Shown piece by piece: positions 1 to 5,959 of a DNA stretch of 6,985 nt. The translations under genes and the position numbers were made by a program. Each line of letters opens with the position of its first letter. Position 1 is the first letter of the stretch. The notes beneath the pieces are model-generated. The model made no database searches, was not told the DNA's origin, and was given only the letters and a program-made list of their open reading frames with translations. This stretch comes from Clostridiales bacterium (GTDB lineage: Bacteria; Bacillota; Clostridia; Christensenellales; Aristaeellaceae): contig JAAZBR010000104.1 of the NCBI GenBank assembly GCA_012513735.1, positions 1 to 6,985 of the forward strand, given 5' to 3'.

Positions 1-855
1 GATAAAAATCGCCCGAGCATCCCGGTTGACGATATCCTGCGCCAGTTCGGCCAAAGATTTATCATGGAGCGCCTCGTTGACCCGGATAAAATCGCGGAAT
101 CCGCCGCTCGCAATCAGGTCGTTCAAATCCGCCGCCATGCTGCAGCCAAGCACATCACACCAGTAATTGCTCTGAGCAAAGGCTGCCATGTGCTTGGGCG
201 CGATCAGCGGACGTGCCGGCTGACTGGGATTTGCCTGATCCGGCAGCAGCATCAACATGCCCGGGGGGCGCGGCTGCAGGCGGAACACGGGGGTCAAACC
301 GGTGCTGGGCAGCATGGCGCCATAAAAATACTCGTGCAGACCACCGCACTCGTAGATGTTGAAATGATCATAGGGACGATAGCCCAGCAGGCGGGACTTG
401 TCCGTCTGACCGGTGATCTCAAAGTACTCAATGGCCTCCTCCCGGGTCCAGCGGTGCTGGGAAAAGGGCAGATCCTCCCTTATAATTTGCCGCATGTCTT
501 CCTCCAGGGTGATGACATCCGGCGGGGTCAGGCGCATACCGTCCAGTTCCATATAAACCCCTTGCCCCATAGAGTGTTCAATATGAAGCTGGGCGTCAGG
601 GAACCGGTGCTTGGCAGCCAGCAGAATCACAAAGCGCAGGGCCCGCTCATAGATGCGGCGTCCCTCCTCGTGGGCATAGGTGATGACGCTGAGGGCAGCG
701 TCCCCCGTGAGCACATGGCCCAGCTCCAGCACCGCGCTGCCGCTGAGGGCGCCCAGGGCTGGCAGAGGAAGGTCGGGGTACAGTGTTTTAATTGCCGTAT
801 CCACCGTAACAGGCTGGGAGAATGGGCCTGAGCGTCCATCGATGGTGATTGTCAT
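1..855 (-). CDS. Uridine-kinase-like nucleoside kinase with ThrRS-like N-terminus (partial, 3' end off left edge)
   Basis: The 285 visible codons are open to the window edge. Residues 1-60 look like a TGS-type domain. Residues about 65-185 resemble the second additional domain of threonyl-tRNA synthetase: an ITLEEDMRQII helix near 115-125, a TREEAIEYF segment near 137-145, then the YFYGAMLPSTG signature at 177-187. Known proteins with this arrangement continue into a phosphoribulokinase/uridine kinase domain that phosphorylates nucleosides with ATP in the cytosol. The last visible residues (RAIFI) are where the strand before the Walker A loop is expected, so the catalytic half lies just outside the window. 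The HxxxH of the ThrRS editing site is absent (YERALRF at 69-75), so tRNA editing is unlikely. The ATG shares an ATGA overlap with the upstream exonuclease stop, and AGGAGGA at 862-868 sits 6 bases before it, which fixes the start. Last gene of the visible operon. The kinase function is inferred from the family because the kinase domain is not seen. Confidence 0.85.
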   Translation of the reverse strand, partial: MTITIDGRSGPFSQPVTVDTAIKTLYPDLPLPALGALSGSAVLELGHVLTGDAALSVITYAHEEGRRIYERALRFVILLAAKHRFPDAQLHIEHSMGQGVYMELDGMRLTPPDVITLEEDMRQIIREDLPFSQHRWTREEAIEYFEITGQTDKSRLLGYRPYDHFNIYECGGLHEYFYGAMLPSTGLTPVFRLQPRPPGMLMLLPDQANPSQPARPLIAPKHMAAFAQSNYWCDVLGCSMAADLNDLIASGGFRDFIRVNEALHDKSLAELAQDIVNRDARAIFI

Positions 856-1796
856 GCGCTGTCCTCCTGAGCTTGATGGTTCTTGACTTTTTGTGCCCAT
901 TGCAGGTGTTTGGTCTTCACATAGGCGGGAGATTGTTCATCGGACAGGGCGGTCATGCGGTGCGCGATCAGCTTGTTATCCTGATCACGCTCAAAACGCA
1001 CGGATACAAAATAAAGCCCGTGATCGGGACAGTCGGCCAGCGCTGTAGGCAGGCCCCGCTGGGGGACATAGCCTTCGTTCACCTCGCCCTTCCTGCCGCA
1101 GATGGGGCACGGTACCGATTTGGCTGCCGCGCTGGAAAAGAACGCGCGCTCGCTGCGTACGGTCACAGCCTGCGCCTGCTCGCGGGGGGTGGGCTTTGCA
1201 CGGCCCAGCGCCCTGGGTGTCTGCGGATACTGCAGCACCGCCTGCGCATCGGGAAAACGCTGGAACACCAGCGCAGTGTAATAGGCGTCATCCACCGCAT
1301 TATGAAAGGGATGTTCATCGGTGGGCACGATGCCGAAGTGGGCCAACGCCGCCTGCAGCCCCTTCTTTTCCTTGTTGTCCTCCAATAGGGCAACATACAG
1401 CCGCTGCAGGTCGTAAAAAGGCGGTAGCTTGTGCTCTGCCTTGAAGAAGTCCAGGTTCTGCTGAAACACCGACACATCGTCGCTGCCCCAGGTCAGCAGC
1501 ACGCAGTCCTCCCCGCACCAGCGCACAAACTCGTCCAGCGCTTCCAGAAAACGGGGTGCGTCTGCCAAGTCCTCCTGGGTGATGCCCGTGATACGCCGGA
1601 TGCGGGGATGCAGTTTCAGGTAGTGTTCGGGCGTGACCAGGCACGAGAAGGAGCCTACCAGGCGGCGTTTCTCATCCAGTTTGACTGCGCCGATCTGTAT
1701 TAGCTCAAATATCAGTCGGTCGCCCACCTTGCGGTAGGCGGAGCTCATGTAGCTCAGGGGCTGGTTCCATTCCAGGTCGATGACAACATAATGCAC
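852..1796 (-). CDS. DEDDh-family 3'-5' exonuclease with C-terminal Cys/His module
   Basis: A 314-residue protein. The exonuclease domain spans about residues 1-185 and shows the three DEDDh motifs: VIDLEW with D7 and E9 (Exo I), TWGSDD with D106/D107 (Exo II), and HNAVDDA with H165 and D170 (Exo III). These residues bind two metal ions and cut nucleotides from the 3' end of DNA or RNA. It is closest in feel to KapD/ERI-1-like exonucleases, but the substrate cannot be read from sequence. After a basic linker (about 190-227) comes CPIC at 230-233 and CPDH at 256-259, possibly a small zinc site. The GTG at 1794-1796 is chosen because it directly precedes the Exo I strand and lies 7 bases past the upstream stop. 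An ATG at 1868 is in frame but would force 65 bases of overlap and add an unrelated N-terminus. Its stop overlaps the kinase start by 4 bases. Confidence 0.88.
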   Translation of the reverse strand: MHYVVIDLEWNQPLSYMSSAYRKVGDRLIFELIQIGAVKLDEKRRLVGSFSCLVTPEHYLKLHPRIRRITGITQEDLADAPRFLEALDEFVRWCGEDCVLLTWGSDDVSVFQQNLDFFKAEHKLPPFYDLQRLYVALLEDNKEKKGLQAALAHFGIVPTDEHPFHNAVDDAYYTALVFQRFPDAQAVLQYPQTPRALGRAKPTPREQAQAVTVRSERAFFSSAAAKSVPCPICGRKGEVNEGYVPQRGLPTALADCPDHGLYFVSVRFERDQDNKLIAHRMTALSDEQSPAYVKTKHLQWAQKVKNHQAQEDSA

Positions 1797-1803
1797 GGGT
1801 GAA

Positions 1804-3072
1804 TCAAACGCTCCTTGATCGATAGTTAGCTGCCGAATGCCCGGCCAGGGCACCGGTGGAAAAGGCAATCTGCAGGTTGAAGCCGCCTGTCAGGCCATCC
1901 ACATCCAGCACTTCACCAGCAAAATACAACCCCCGGGACAGGCGGGAGGCCATGGTGCCCGGGTTTACATCCCGCAAGTCCACCCCGCCTCGGGTGATAA
2001 CGGCTTCGTTAAATGAGCGGAAAGCCTTGAGGCGGATAGGTAGGGCCTTCATGGTGGCGATCACTTGCGTCCGCTCGGCGGCTGTCACCTGGCTGCAGGT
2101 TTTCTGAAAGTTGACCGGGCACGCCTCCGGGAACACCTCGGCCAGCTTGCCGGGCAGGTAGCCGGGCAGCAGGCTTTTAAGCTGGCGGCGGCCATTGCGG
2201 CTCAACTCATCGCTTAAACGCTTGTCCAGCTCCGGAGCAGGCACCGCAGGTTTCAGGTCGATAAATGCCTGCACCGGCTGCACATCCAGTCCAGCCAGGG
2301 AGCTGCTGAGTGAAAGCACCAGGGGGCCTGAGATGCCAAAGTGAGTGAACAGCAGTTCTCCCTGCTCTGAAAAAAGGCGCTTCTTGCCCCGGAAGGCGTC
2401 CAGACAGACATTTTTGAGCGTCAGCCCCTGCAAGGGCCGGGCCCAGAGGTCCTCCGTTTCTATGGGCACCAAAGAGGGATGGCGGGCGGTCAGACGATGG
2501 CCGCTTTGTACCGCAAACCGGTAACCATCGCCTGTGGAACCGGTCACCGCATAGCTGAGCCCGCCCGTGGCCACGATCACTGCCCCAGCCTGAACCCGCT
2601 GTCCATCCGTGAGCAACACGCCGGTACAGCGATCCTCTGCCATCTCAAGCCCTTGCACGGCGGTGTTCAGGCGGATTTCTGCACCTGCCAGGCCATGAAT
2701 CAGTGCCTTGGTGACATCGGAGGCCTTCTGACTGGTTGGGAACACCCGCTGCCCGCGCTCTACCACTGTAGGACAGCCCAGGTCATGCAGCAGCATGCGC
2801 AGGCCCCCGCTGTCCAGAAAGTGGAGGGCGCTGAACAGAAAACGAGGATTGCGGGGGACGTTCTGCAAAAAATTTTCCCCCGTGGTTGCGTTGGTGACAT
2901 TGCACCGGCCTTTGCCGGTGATGTACAGCTTCTTGCCCAGCTTCTCGTTTTTTTCCAGCAACAGGACTTCTACGCCCGCACGCAGTGCAAACAGTGCGGC
3001 AGTCATGCCCGCCGGCCCGCCGCCGATGACAACGACCGGGCTATTCCCTGCTGGCATAGACGCGATAGGCAT
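1804..3072 (-). CDS. HI0933-family NAD(P)/FAD-dependent oxidoreductase
   Basis: A 422-residue cytosolic flavoprotein of the HI0933/YhiN family, about the normal length. An N-terminal Rossmann strand and loop (VVVIGGGPAG, 13-22) binds the FAD ADP moiety. It is followed by the family signature EKNEKLGKKLYITGKGRCNVTN (40-61, Cys57), ATGGLSYAVTGSTGDGY (168-184) in the second dinucleotide-binding part, and the C-terminal FAD-contacting block around FAGEVLDVDGLTGGFNLQIA (384-403). The physiological substrate is unknown for most members; some gut clostridial relatives have been linked to bile-acid reduction, but nothing here supports that specifically. The start is taken as the ATG at 3070-3072 because GGAAGAGG ends 6 bases upstream. 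The ATG at 3055-3057 gives a 417-residue product with a more typical short N-terminus but no clear ribosome site. With the chosen start the gene overlaps the RpiR-family gene by 32 bases in another frame. Confidence 0.92.
   Translation of the reverse strand: MPIASMPAGNSPVVVIGGGPAGMTAALFALRAGVEVLLLEKNEKLGKKLYITGKGRCNVTNATTGENFLQNVPRNPRFLFSALHFLDSGGLRMLLHDLGCPTVVERGQRVFPTSQKASDVTKALIHGLAGAEIRLNTAVQGLEMAEDRCTGVLLTDGQRVQAGAVIVATGGLSYAVTGSTGDGYRFAVQSGHRLTARHPSLVPIETEDLWARPLQGLTLKNVCLDAFRGKKRLFSEQGELLFTHFGISGPLVLSLSSSLAGLDVQPVQAFIDLKPAVPAPELDKRLSDELSRNGRRQLKSLLPGYLPGKLAEVFPEACPVNFQKTCSQVTAAERTQVIATMKALPIRLKAFRSFNEAVITRGGVDLRDVNPGTMASRLSRGLYFAGEVLDVDGLTGGFNLQIAFSTGALAGHSAANYRSRSV
1811..1816 (-). promoter_or_regulatory. 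Ribosome binding site for the exonuclease gene
   Basis: AAGGAG on the minus strand lies inside the end of the flavoprotein gene, 14 bases before the chosen GTG. The spacing is longer than ideal, but no better in-frame start lies between, so it fits coupled translation from the upstream gene. Confidence 0.5.
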
Positions 3073-3901
3073 CCCAGACCTCTTCCAACTGCACCAGGTT
3101 GTGGTGCAGATTCTCGCTATTGCGCTGGCCAAGGGCTGCGATGAGCGCGTTGATAAGCGAGAGGGGGGCGGCCAGGGAGTCTGCAAAGGACACCATGTCG
3201 GTGCGCGCATCCAGGCACAGGTCGCTGACATCATGGAGGGGGCTTAGGGGACCGTCGGTCATGCCCACCACCAGAGCGCCGCGGGAACGGGCAAAGCGCA
3301 TGGATTCCAGCGTGCGGTTAGAATAGCGGGGGAAGGACAGTGCAATCAGCACATCCTCTTTGCCAATGCGGGCAATGGTTTCAAAGGTGTCGTTGATGCT
3401 TTGGCCCACCAGCCGCACATCATCAAACAGGGAGTGCAGGTAGTAGCTAAAGTACTGGGCCAGGGGGGCCGCAGAGCGCAGCCCAAGTAGGTATATTGTG
3501 CGGGCGCTGGATATTTCTTCCACTACCTGCAGAAACAGCGCGGTATCCAACTGATCGATGGTGGCCTTGATGTTGTGCATGTCGCTGCGCAGCACTTCAC
3601 TGGGCAGGTCATCCTGGCTTAGCGTGTCGCTGATGGCGATGCGCTGGGAAGGAGTCAGGCGATGGCGCACAATTTCCTTCAGGGCACGCTGCATTTGGGG
3701 ATACCCCTCGTAGCCGCAGGCAAGGGCAAAGCGGACCACCGTGCTTTCGCTGACTTCCACCACGTTGCCCATGCGAGCGGCGGTCATGAATACCGCCTTG
3801 TCATAATGATCCTCGATAAAGGCGGCAATTTTGCGATGCCCCTTGCTCAGCCGCTTGCCCGAGCGGTTGAGCTGTAACAGAATGCTCTGAGCGCCTTGCA
3901 C
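3041..3901 (-). CDS. MurR/RpiR-family transcriptional regulator (HTH + SIS)
   Basis: A 286-residue DNA-binding regulator of normal family length. The N-terminal HTH_6 domain covers about residues 1-78, with the helix-turn-helix in TAARMGNVVEVSESTVVRFA (40-59). Residues about 125-255 form a sugar isomerase (SIS) fold, with the ligand-loop regions IYLLGLRSAAPLAQYF (136-151) and ALSFPRYSNRTLE (187-199). Known members bind phosphosugars through SIS and repress or activate sugar, amino-sugar or nucleoside catabolism genes. The ligand here cannot be predicted. The start is the GTG at 3899-3901, with AGGAGG at 3909-3914 spaced 7 bases; only 2 bases separate it from the surE stop. Its place inside the operon suggests it may control its own transcript, possibly at the promoter near 5877-5905, but that is inference. 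Confidence 0.93.
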   Translation of the reverse strand: MQGAQSILLQLNRSGKRLSKGHRKIAAFIEDHYDKAVFMTAARMGNVVEVSESTVVRFALACGYEGYPQMQRALKEIVRHRLTPSQRIAISDTLSQDDLPSEVLRSDMHNIKATIDQLDTALFLQVVEEISSARTIYLLGLRSAAPLAQYFSYYLHSLFDDVRLVGQSINDTFETIARIGKEDVLIALSFPRYSNRTLESMRFARSRGALVVGMTDGPLSPLHDVSDLCLDARTDMVSFADSLAAPLSLINALIAALGQRNSENLHHNLVQLEEVWDAYRVYASRE

Positions 3902-3903
3902 CG

Positions 3904-4659
3904 TTATCCCTCCTGCGTCTGGAATGCTCCCTCATAGAGGTGGTTGTTGTCGGAAAAGCCGCCTACGAACGTGCAGGTGACATACCCCTCATTGACCAGC
4001 GCCACATCGGTATCTGGACGGGAGGGTTCCATCTCCTCGCCCGCTTCGATCCAGAAGTAGCTGACACCGCGCGGGTTAACCCGCTGCACATAGCGATCCA
4101 GAAAAAAACTGTCGCTCATGGGGCACACGCGCAGGCCTTTCAGTTGATCAGGGGGCAGTGTGGGCGCGTTGAGGTTGGCAAAGGTCAGCCGGGGCAGAGG
4201 ACGCAGCAGCAGCTTGTCCATCATATCCAGCGCTATGTTGGACAGGTTGACCAGCATCTCATCATCTGCCAGCAGACCGATAGAAATGGCCATGGCGGGC
4301 AGATTGAGCATGGCAGCCTCCCGGGCGGCCGCGGCTGTGCCGGAATAGTAGATAGCGGTACCAAGATTCAGTCCATCATTGATACCCGACAGGCAAAAAT
4401 CCACAGAATCGCCAGCCAGATACCGGCCAACACGCACACAATCCACCGGGCTGCCATTGACCGCAAAGGCACGGACGCCCTCCATGGGAAACTCCCGGGC
4501 CAACAGCGAATCGTTCAGCGTGAGACGGTGACTGGTGGCACTCTGCTGGGTACTGGGAGCCACCAGGGTCACCTGATGGCCGCGCCCCATAGCGGTTTGC
4601 GCCAGCACCTGCAGGCCGCGGGCTGTAATGCCATCGTCATTGGTTAGCAGCAAATGCAT
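3904..4659 (-). CDS. surE: 5'/3'-nucleotidase SurE
   Basis: A 251-residue SurE, normal length. It removes phosphate from nucleoside 5'- and 3'-monophosphates and, in some species, trims short polyphosphate or oligonucleotides; it is a cytosolic, metal-dependent enzyme. The catalytic pieces are present: TNDDG with D8 and D9, the Ser of APSTQQSA (S40), and SGINDGLNLG (91-100) with N94 as the fourth metal ligand. These are followed by YYSGTAAAAREA (104-115), the usual active-site flap region, and the C-terminal PDTDVALVNEGYVTCT (215-230), the family's TD...A...GYV motif. The ATG is chosen because the NDDG motif follows at the usual distance; AAAGGA at 4671-4676 lies 11 bases upstream. The start is 6 bases past the stop of the exporter small subunit. 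SurE is often near stress or pcm genes in Proteobacteria; that context is absent here. Confidence 0.96.
   Translation of the reverse strand: MHLLLTNDDGITARGLQVLAQTAMGRGHQVTLVAPSTQQSATSHRLTLNDSLLAREFPMEGVRAFAVNGSPVDCVRVGRYLAGDSVDFCLSGINDGLNLGTAIYYSGTAAAAREAAMLNLPAMAISIGLLADDEMLVNLSNIALDMMDKLLLRPLPRLTFANLNAPTLPPDQLKGLRVCPMSDSFFLDRYVQRVNPRGVSYFWIEAGEEMEPSRPDTDVALVNEGYVTCTFVGGFSDNNHLYEGAFQTQEG
3909..3914 (-). promoter_or_regulatory. Ribosome binding site for the RpiR-family gene
   Basis: A perfect AGGAGG on the minus strand, overlapping the last codons of surE and 7 bases before the GTG start. It decides in favour of the GTG at 3899-3901 and shows the gene can be translated strongly despite its non-ATG start. 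Confidence 0.75.
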
Positions 4660-4665
4660 GAATCA

Positions 4666-5109
4666 TCAGTTCCTTTCAGAGGGGGAATCGTTGCGTACCG
4701 GCAGGCGCACCTTGGTGAACACAACGGTAGCGATGGTCAAGGCCAGGGCGATGGCGCCAATGCCGGCGATGGTGGCTGATCCGGTGGCCAGGGCCTGGTC
4801 ATAGTCATTGTTCGCCGCATACATGATGGTGCGATAAAGCCCAAGACCGGGTACCAGCGGGATAATGGCGCTGACTAAGTACAGCGTGGTGGTACGCTCT
4901 TTGATGCGGGCTGTCAGCTCGCACAACAGACCCACCATCAGGGCGGCAGCAAAATAGGCAAGGGTGGATTGATGGAGCAGCAGGAACAGAATATACCCGT
5001 TGAGCCCGATCAGCGAGGTATGCACCAGCGTGTCTCGGGGCTGCTTTAGCAGCATACCAAAAAAAGCTGAGGCAAACATGCTGGACAGACACTGTACCAA
5101 CATGCCCAC
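4666..5109 (-). CDS. Threonine/serine exporter small subunit (ThrE C-terminal half)
   Basis: A 147-residue integral membrane protein matching the ThrE_2 (DUF3815) half of ThrE-type threonine/serine exporters. In Corynebacterium ThrE both halves are one polypeptide; here, as in many Firmicutes and in the E. coli YjjP/YjjB pair, they are separate. Four to five hydrophobic segments are visible (about 3-21, 29-47, 49-65, 76-95, 109-132). The conserved loop IIPLVPGLGLYRTI (82-95) is present, and a polar tail follows residue 133. The upstream gene encodes the partner half and stops 1 base before this GTG, so the two are almost certainly made together. An ATG at 5101-5103, two codons in, is an equally likely start; neither has a clear ribosome site, consistent with coupling. 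It would act in the cytoplasmic membrane exporting small amino acids using the proton gradient; substrate is by family only. Confidence 0.9.
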   Translation of the reverse strand: MGMLVQCLSSMFASAFFGMLLKQPRDTLVHTSLIGLNGYILFLLLHQSTLAYFAAALMVGLLCELTARIKERTTTLYLVSAIIPLVPGLGLYRTIMYAANNDYDQALATGSATIAGIGAIALALTIATVVFTKVRLPVRNDSPSERN

Positions 5110-5110
5110 G

Positions 5111-5854
5111 CTACACCATCAGCACGAAGGCGACGCCAGCAGCCAGCATGACTGCACTCAGCAACGCCTCCGTTCCCCGGGCAAGGCCCGCAATCAGGTC
5201 GCCCCGCAAGGTATCCCTGATGGCATTGGTCATCGCCAGCCCGGGGAGCAGGGGCATGATGGTGCCGGAGATAATGGCCTCCTGGTTTCCGCCAAAGAAA
5301 CGGATCATAACAAGGGCACTACCTGCGGCCAGCAGGCCGCCGGTCAGGCTGCACAGCATGGCGGGCACGCGGTGCCTGGATAGGAGGGGTAACAAGGCCT
5401 GGATCAACGCCCCGCACGGCAGACAGATCAAAAACTCCTTCACCCCGCCGGCAAACATCAGGCAAAAGAAGCCGCTGGCCAGCGCATAGGCGCCAATCAG
5501 CGTGATACGCCGGGAACCGGGAGCGCTGCGAAGCGCATGCAGCGCATCCAGTGCCTGCTGGGCGTCCAGCAGGCCGGCGGCTACGGCCCGGGAAACGCTG
5601 TTGACTTCGTCAAGCGTACGAAGCTGTATGCTGCGCTCCCGCACCCGCTGAACGCGGCTGATGGTCTGTCCGCCAGGCAGCACGGCATTCAACATAAAAC
5701 CTGTTGGAAAACACAGAATGTCGGCTTGTTGCAACCCAAGTCCTGCACACATGCGCACTGCAGTTTCCTCGGCACGGTATATTTCACCGCTGGACTCCAG
5801 GATGGTACGCGCGGCCAGCGCCGCCGCATCCAGTGCAAGCTCCGCCTGCTGCAT
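5111..5854 (-). CDS. Threonine/serine exporter large subunit (ThrE N-terminal half, YjjP-like)
   Basis: A 247-residue ThrE_1 (DUF1212) protein. The first ~110 residues are soluble and carry the family's SSGEIYRAEETAVRM segment (21-35) and the FPTGFMLNAV strand (49-58). The rest has about five membrane segments (about 117-135, 138-156, 162-186, 192-212, 224-246). The most conserved block is IISGTIMPLLPGLAMTNAIRDTLRGDLIAGLARGTEA (194-230). It is the partner of the adjacent small subunit, the pair forming an amino-acid exporter in the cytoplasmic membrane. The start is the ATG preceded by AAGGGG at 7 bases. It is the first gene after the divergent control region and so probably the promoter-proximal gene of the seven-gene run. 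Transport of threonine or serine is inferred from the family. Confidence 0.92.
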   Translation of the reverse strand: MQQAELALDAAALAARTILESSGEIYRAEETAVRMCAGLGLQQADILCFPTGFMLNAVLPGGQTISRVQRVRERSIQLRTLDEVNSVSRAVAAGLLDAQQALDALHALRSAPGSRRITLIGAYALASGFFCLMFAGGVKEFLICLPCGALIQALLPLLSRHRVPAMLCSLTGGLLAAGSALVMIRFFGGNQEAIISGTIMPLLPGLAMTNAIRDTLRGDLIAGLARGTEALLSAVMLAAGVAFVLMV

Positions 5855-5876
5855 ACACCCACCCCTTTCCGGCGCT

Positions 5877-5905
5877 ACAATATCACAAAAGGAGGTTTTG
5901 GTAAA
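5877..5905 (-). promoter_or_regulatory. Probable promoter of the seven-gene minus-strand operon
   Basis: Read on the minus strand, a -35-like TTTACC (5900-5905) and a -10-like TATTGT (5877-5882) are separated by 17 bases. Each matches four of six sigma-A consensus positions. Transcription would start near 5870, leaving a leader of about 16 bases that carries the AAGGGG ribosome site of the exporter gene. No other gap in the operon is large enough for a conventional promoter outside coding sequence. Confidence 0.45.
5886..5900. repeat. Inverted repeat in the promoter spacer, possible operator
   Basis: CAAAA-GGAGG-TTTTG is a perfect 5-base inverted repeat with a 5-base centre, lying almost exactly between the -35 and -10 boxes proposed for the minus-strand operon. 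A regulator bound here would block RNA polymerase. The arms are short and A/T-only except for the outer C/G, so chance is not excluded. Its centre also reads as a strong ribosome site on the plus strand, but no convincing start follows. Confidence 0.35.
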
Positions 5906-5916
5906 GAAAAGCAGGC

Positions 5917-5946
5917 TTGCGTCACCGACTTCCCGGCGCTTATACT
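5917..5946 (+). promoter_or_regulatory. Probable promoter of the TraX-family gene
   Basis: TTGCGT (5917-5922) and TATACT (5941-5946) are separated by 18 bases. The -10 matches five of six consensus positions; the -35 keeps only the TTG half. Initiation would fall near 5952-5954, giving an unusually short leader before the TraX-family coding region. Confidence 0.5.
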
Positions 5947-5952
5947 GATGAA

Positions 5953-5959
5953 GAGGTGA
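5953..5959 (+). promoter_or_regulatory. Ribosome binding site bearing on the TraX-family start
   Basis: GAGGTGA matches the extended 16S anti-Shine-Dalgarno complement over seven bases. It abuts the GTG at 5960 (only 3 bases from the GAGG core) but stands 9 bases from the in-frame TTG at 5966, so the TTG is better placed for ribosome loading. Confidence 0.5.

Noticed and set aside
64..831. A long plus-strand open frame of 255 codons opposite the nucleoside kinase
   Set aside because: The minus strand encodes a clearly recognisable ThrRS-like domain through the whole stretch, and the plus-strand translation is low-complexity without family motifs. Long antisense frames are expected in GC-rich coding DNA.
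1797..1868. A longer exonuclease starting at the ATG at 1868
   Set aside because: It would overlap the flavoprotein's conserved C-terminus by 65 bases, adds a proline-rich stretch unlike the family, and the Exo I strand normally sits at the very N-terminus.
2479..3247. Overlapping plus-strand open frames opposite the flavoprotein and the regulator
   Set aside because: They cross the boundary of two well-supported minus-strand genes and look like compositional shadows.
3940..4647. A 235-codon plus-strand open frame opposite surE
   Set aside because: SurE motifs on the minus strand are unambiguous; the antisense product has no recognisable domain, signal or convincing ribosome site.
5889..5948. 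A tiny plus-strand ORF after the strong AAAGGAGG in the divergent region (TTG 5898 to TGA at 5946-5948)
   Set aside because: The TTG is only 2 bases from the ribosome-like motif and the 16-residue product shows no leader-peptide character; the motif is better explained as part of the inverted repeat.
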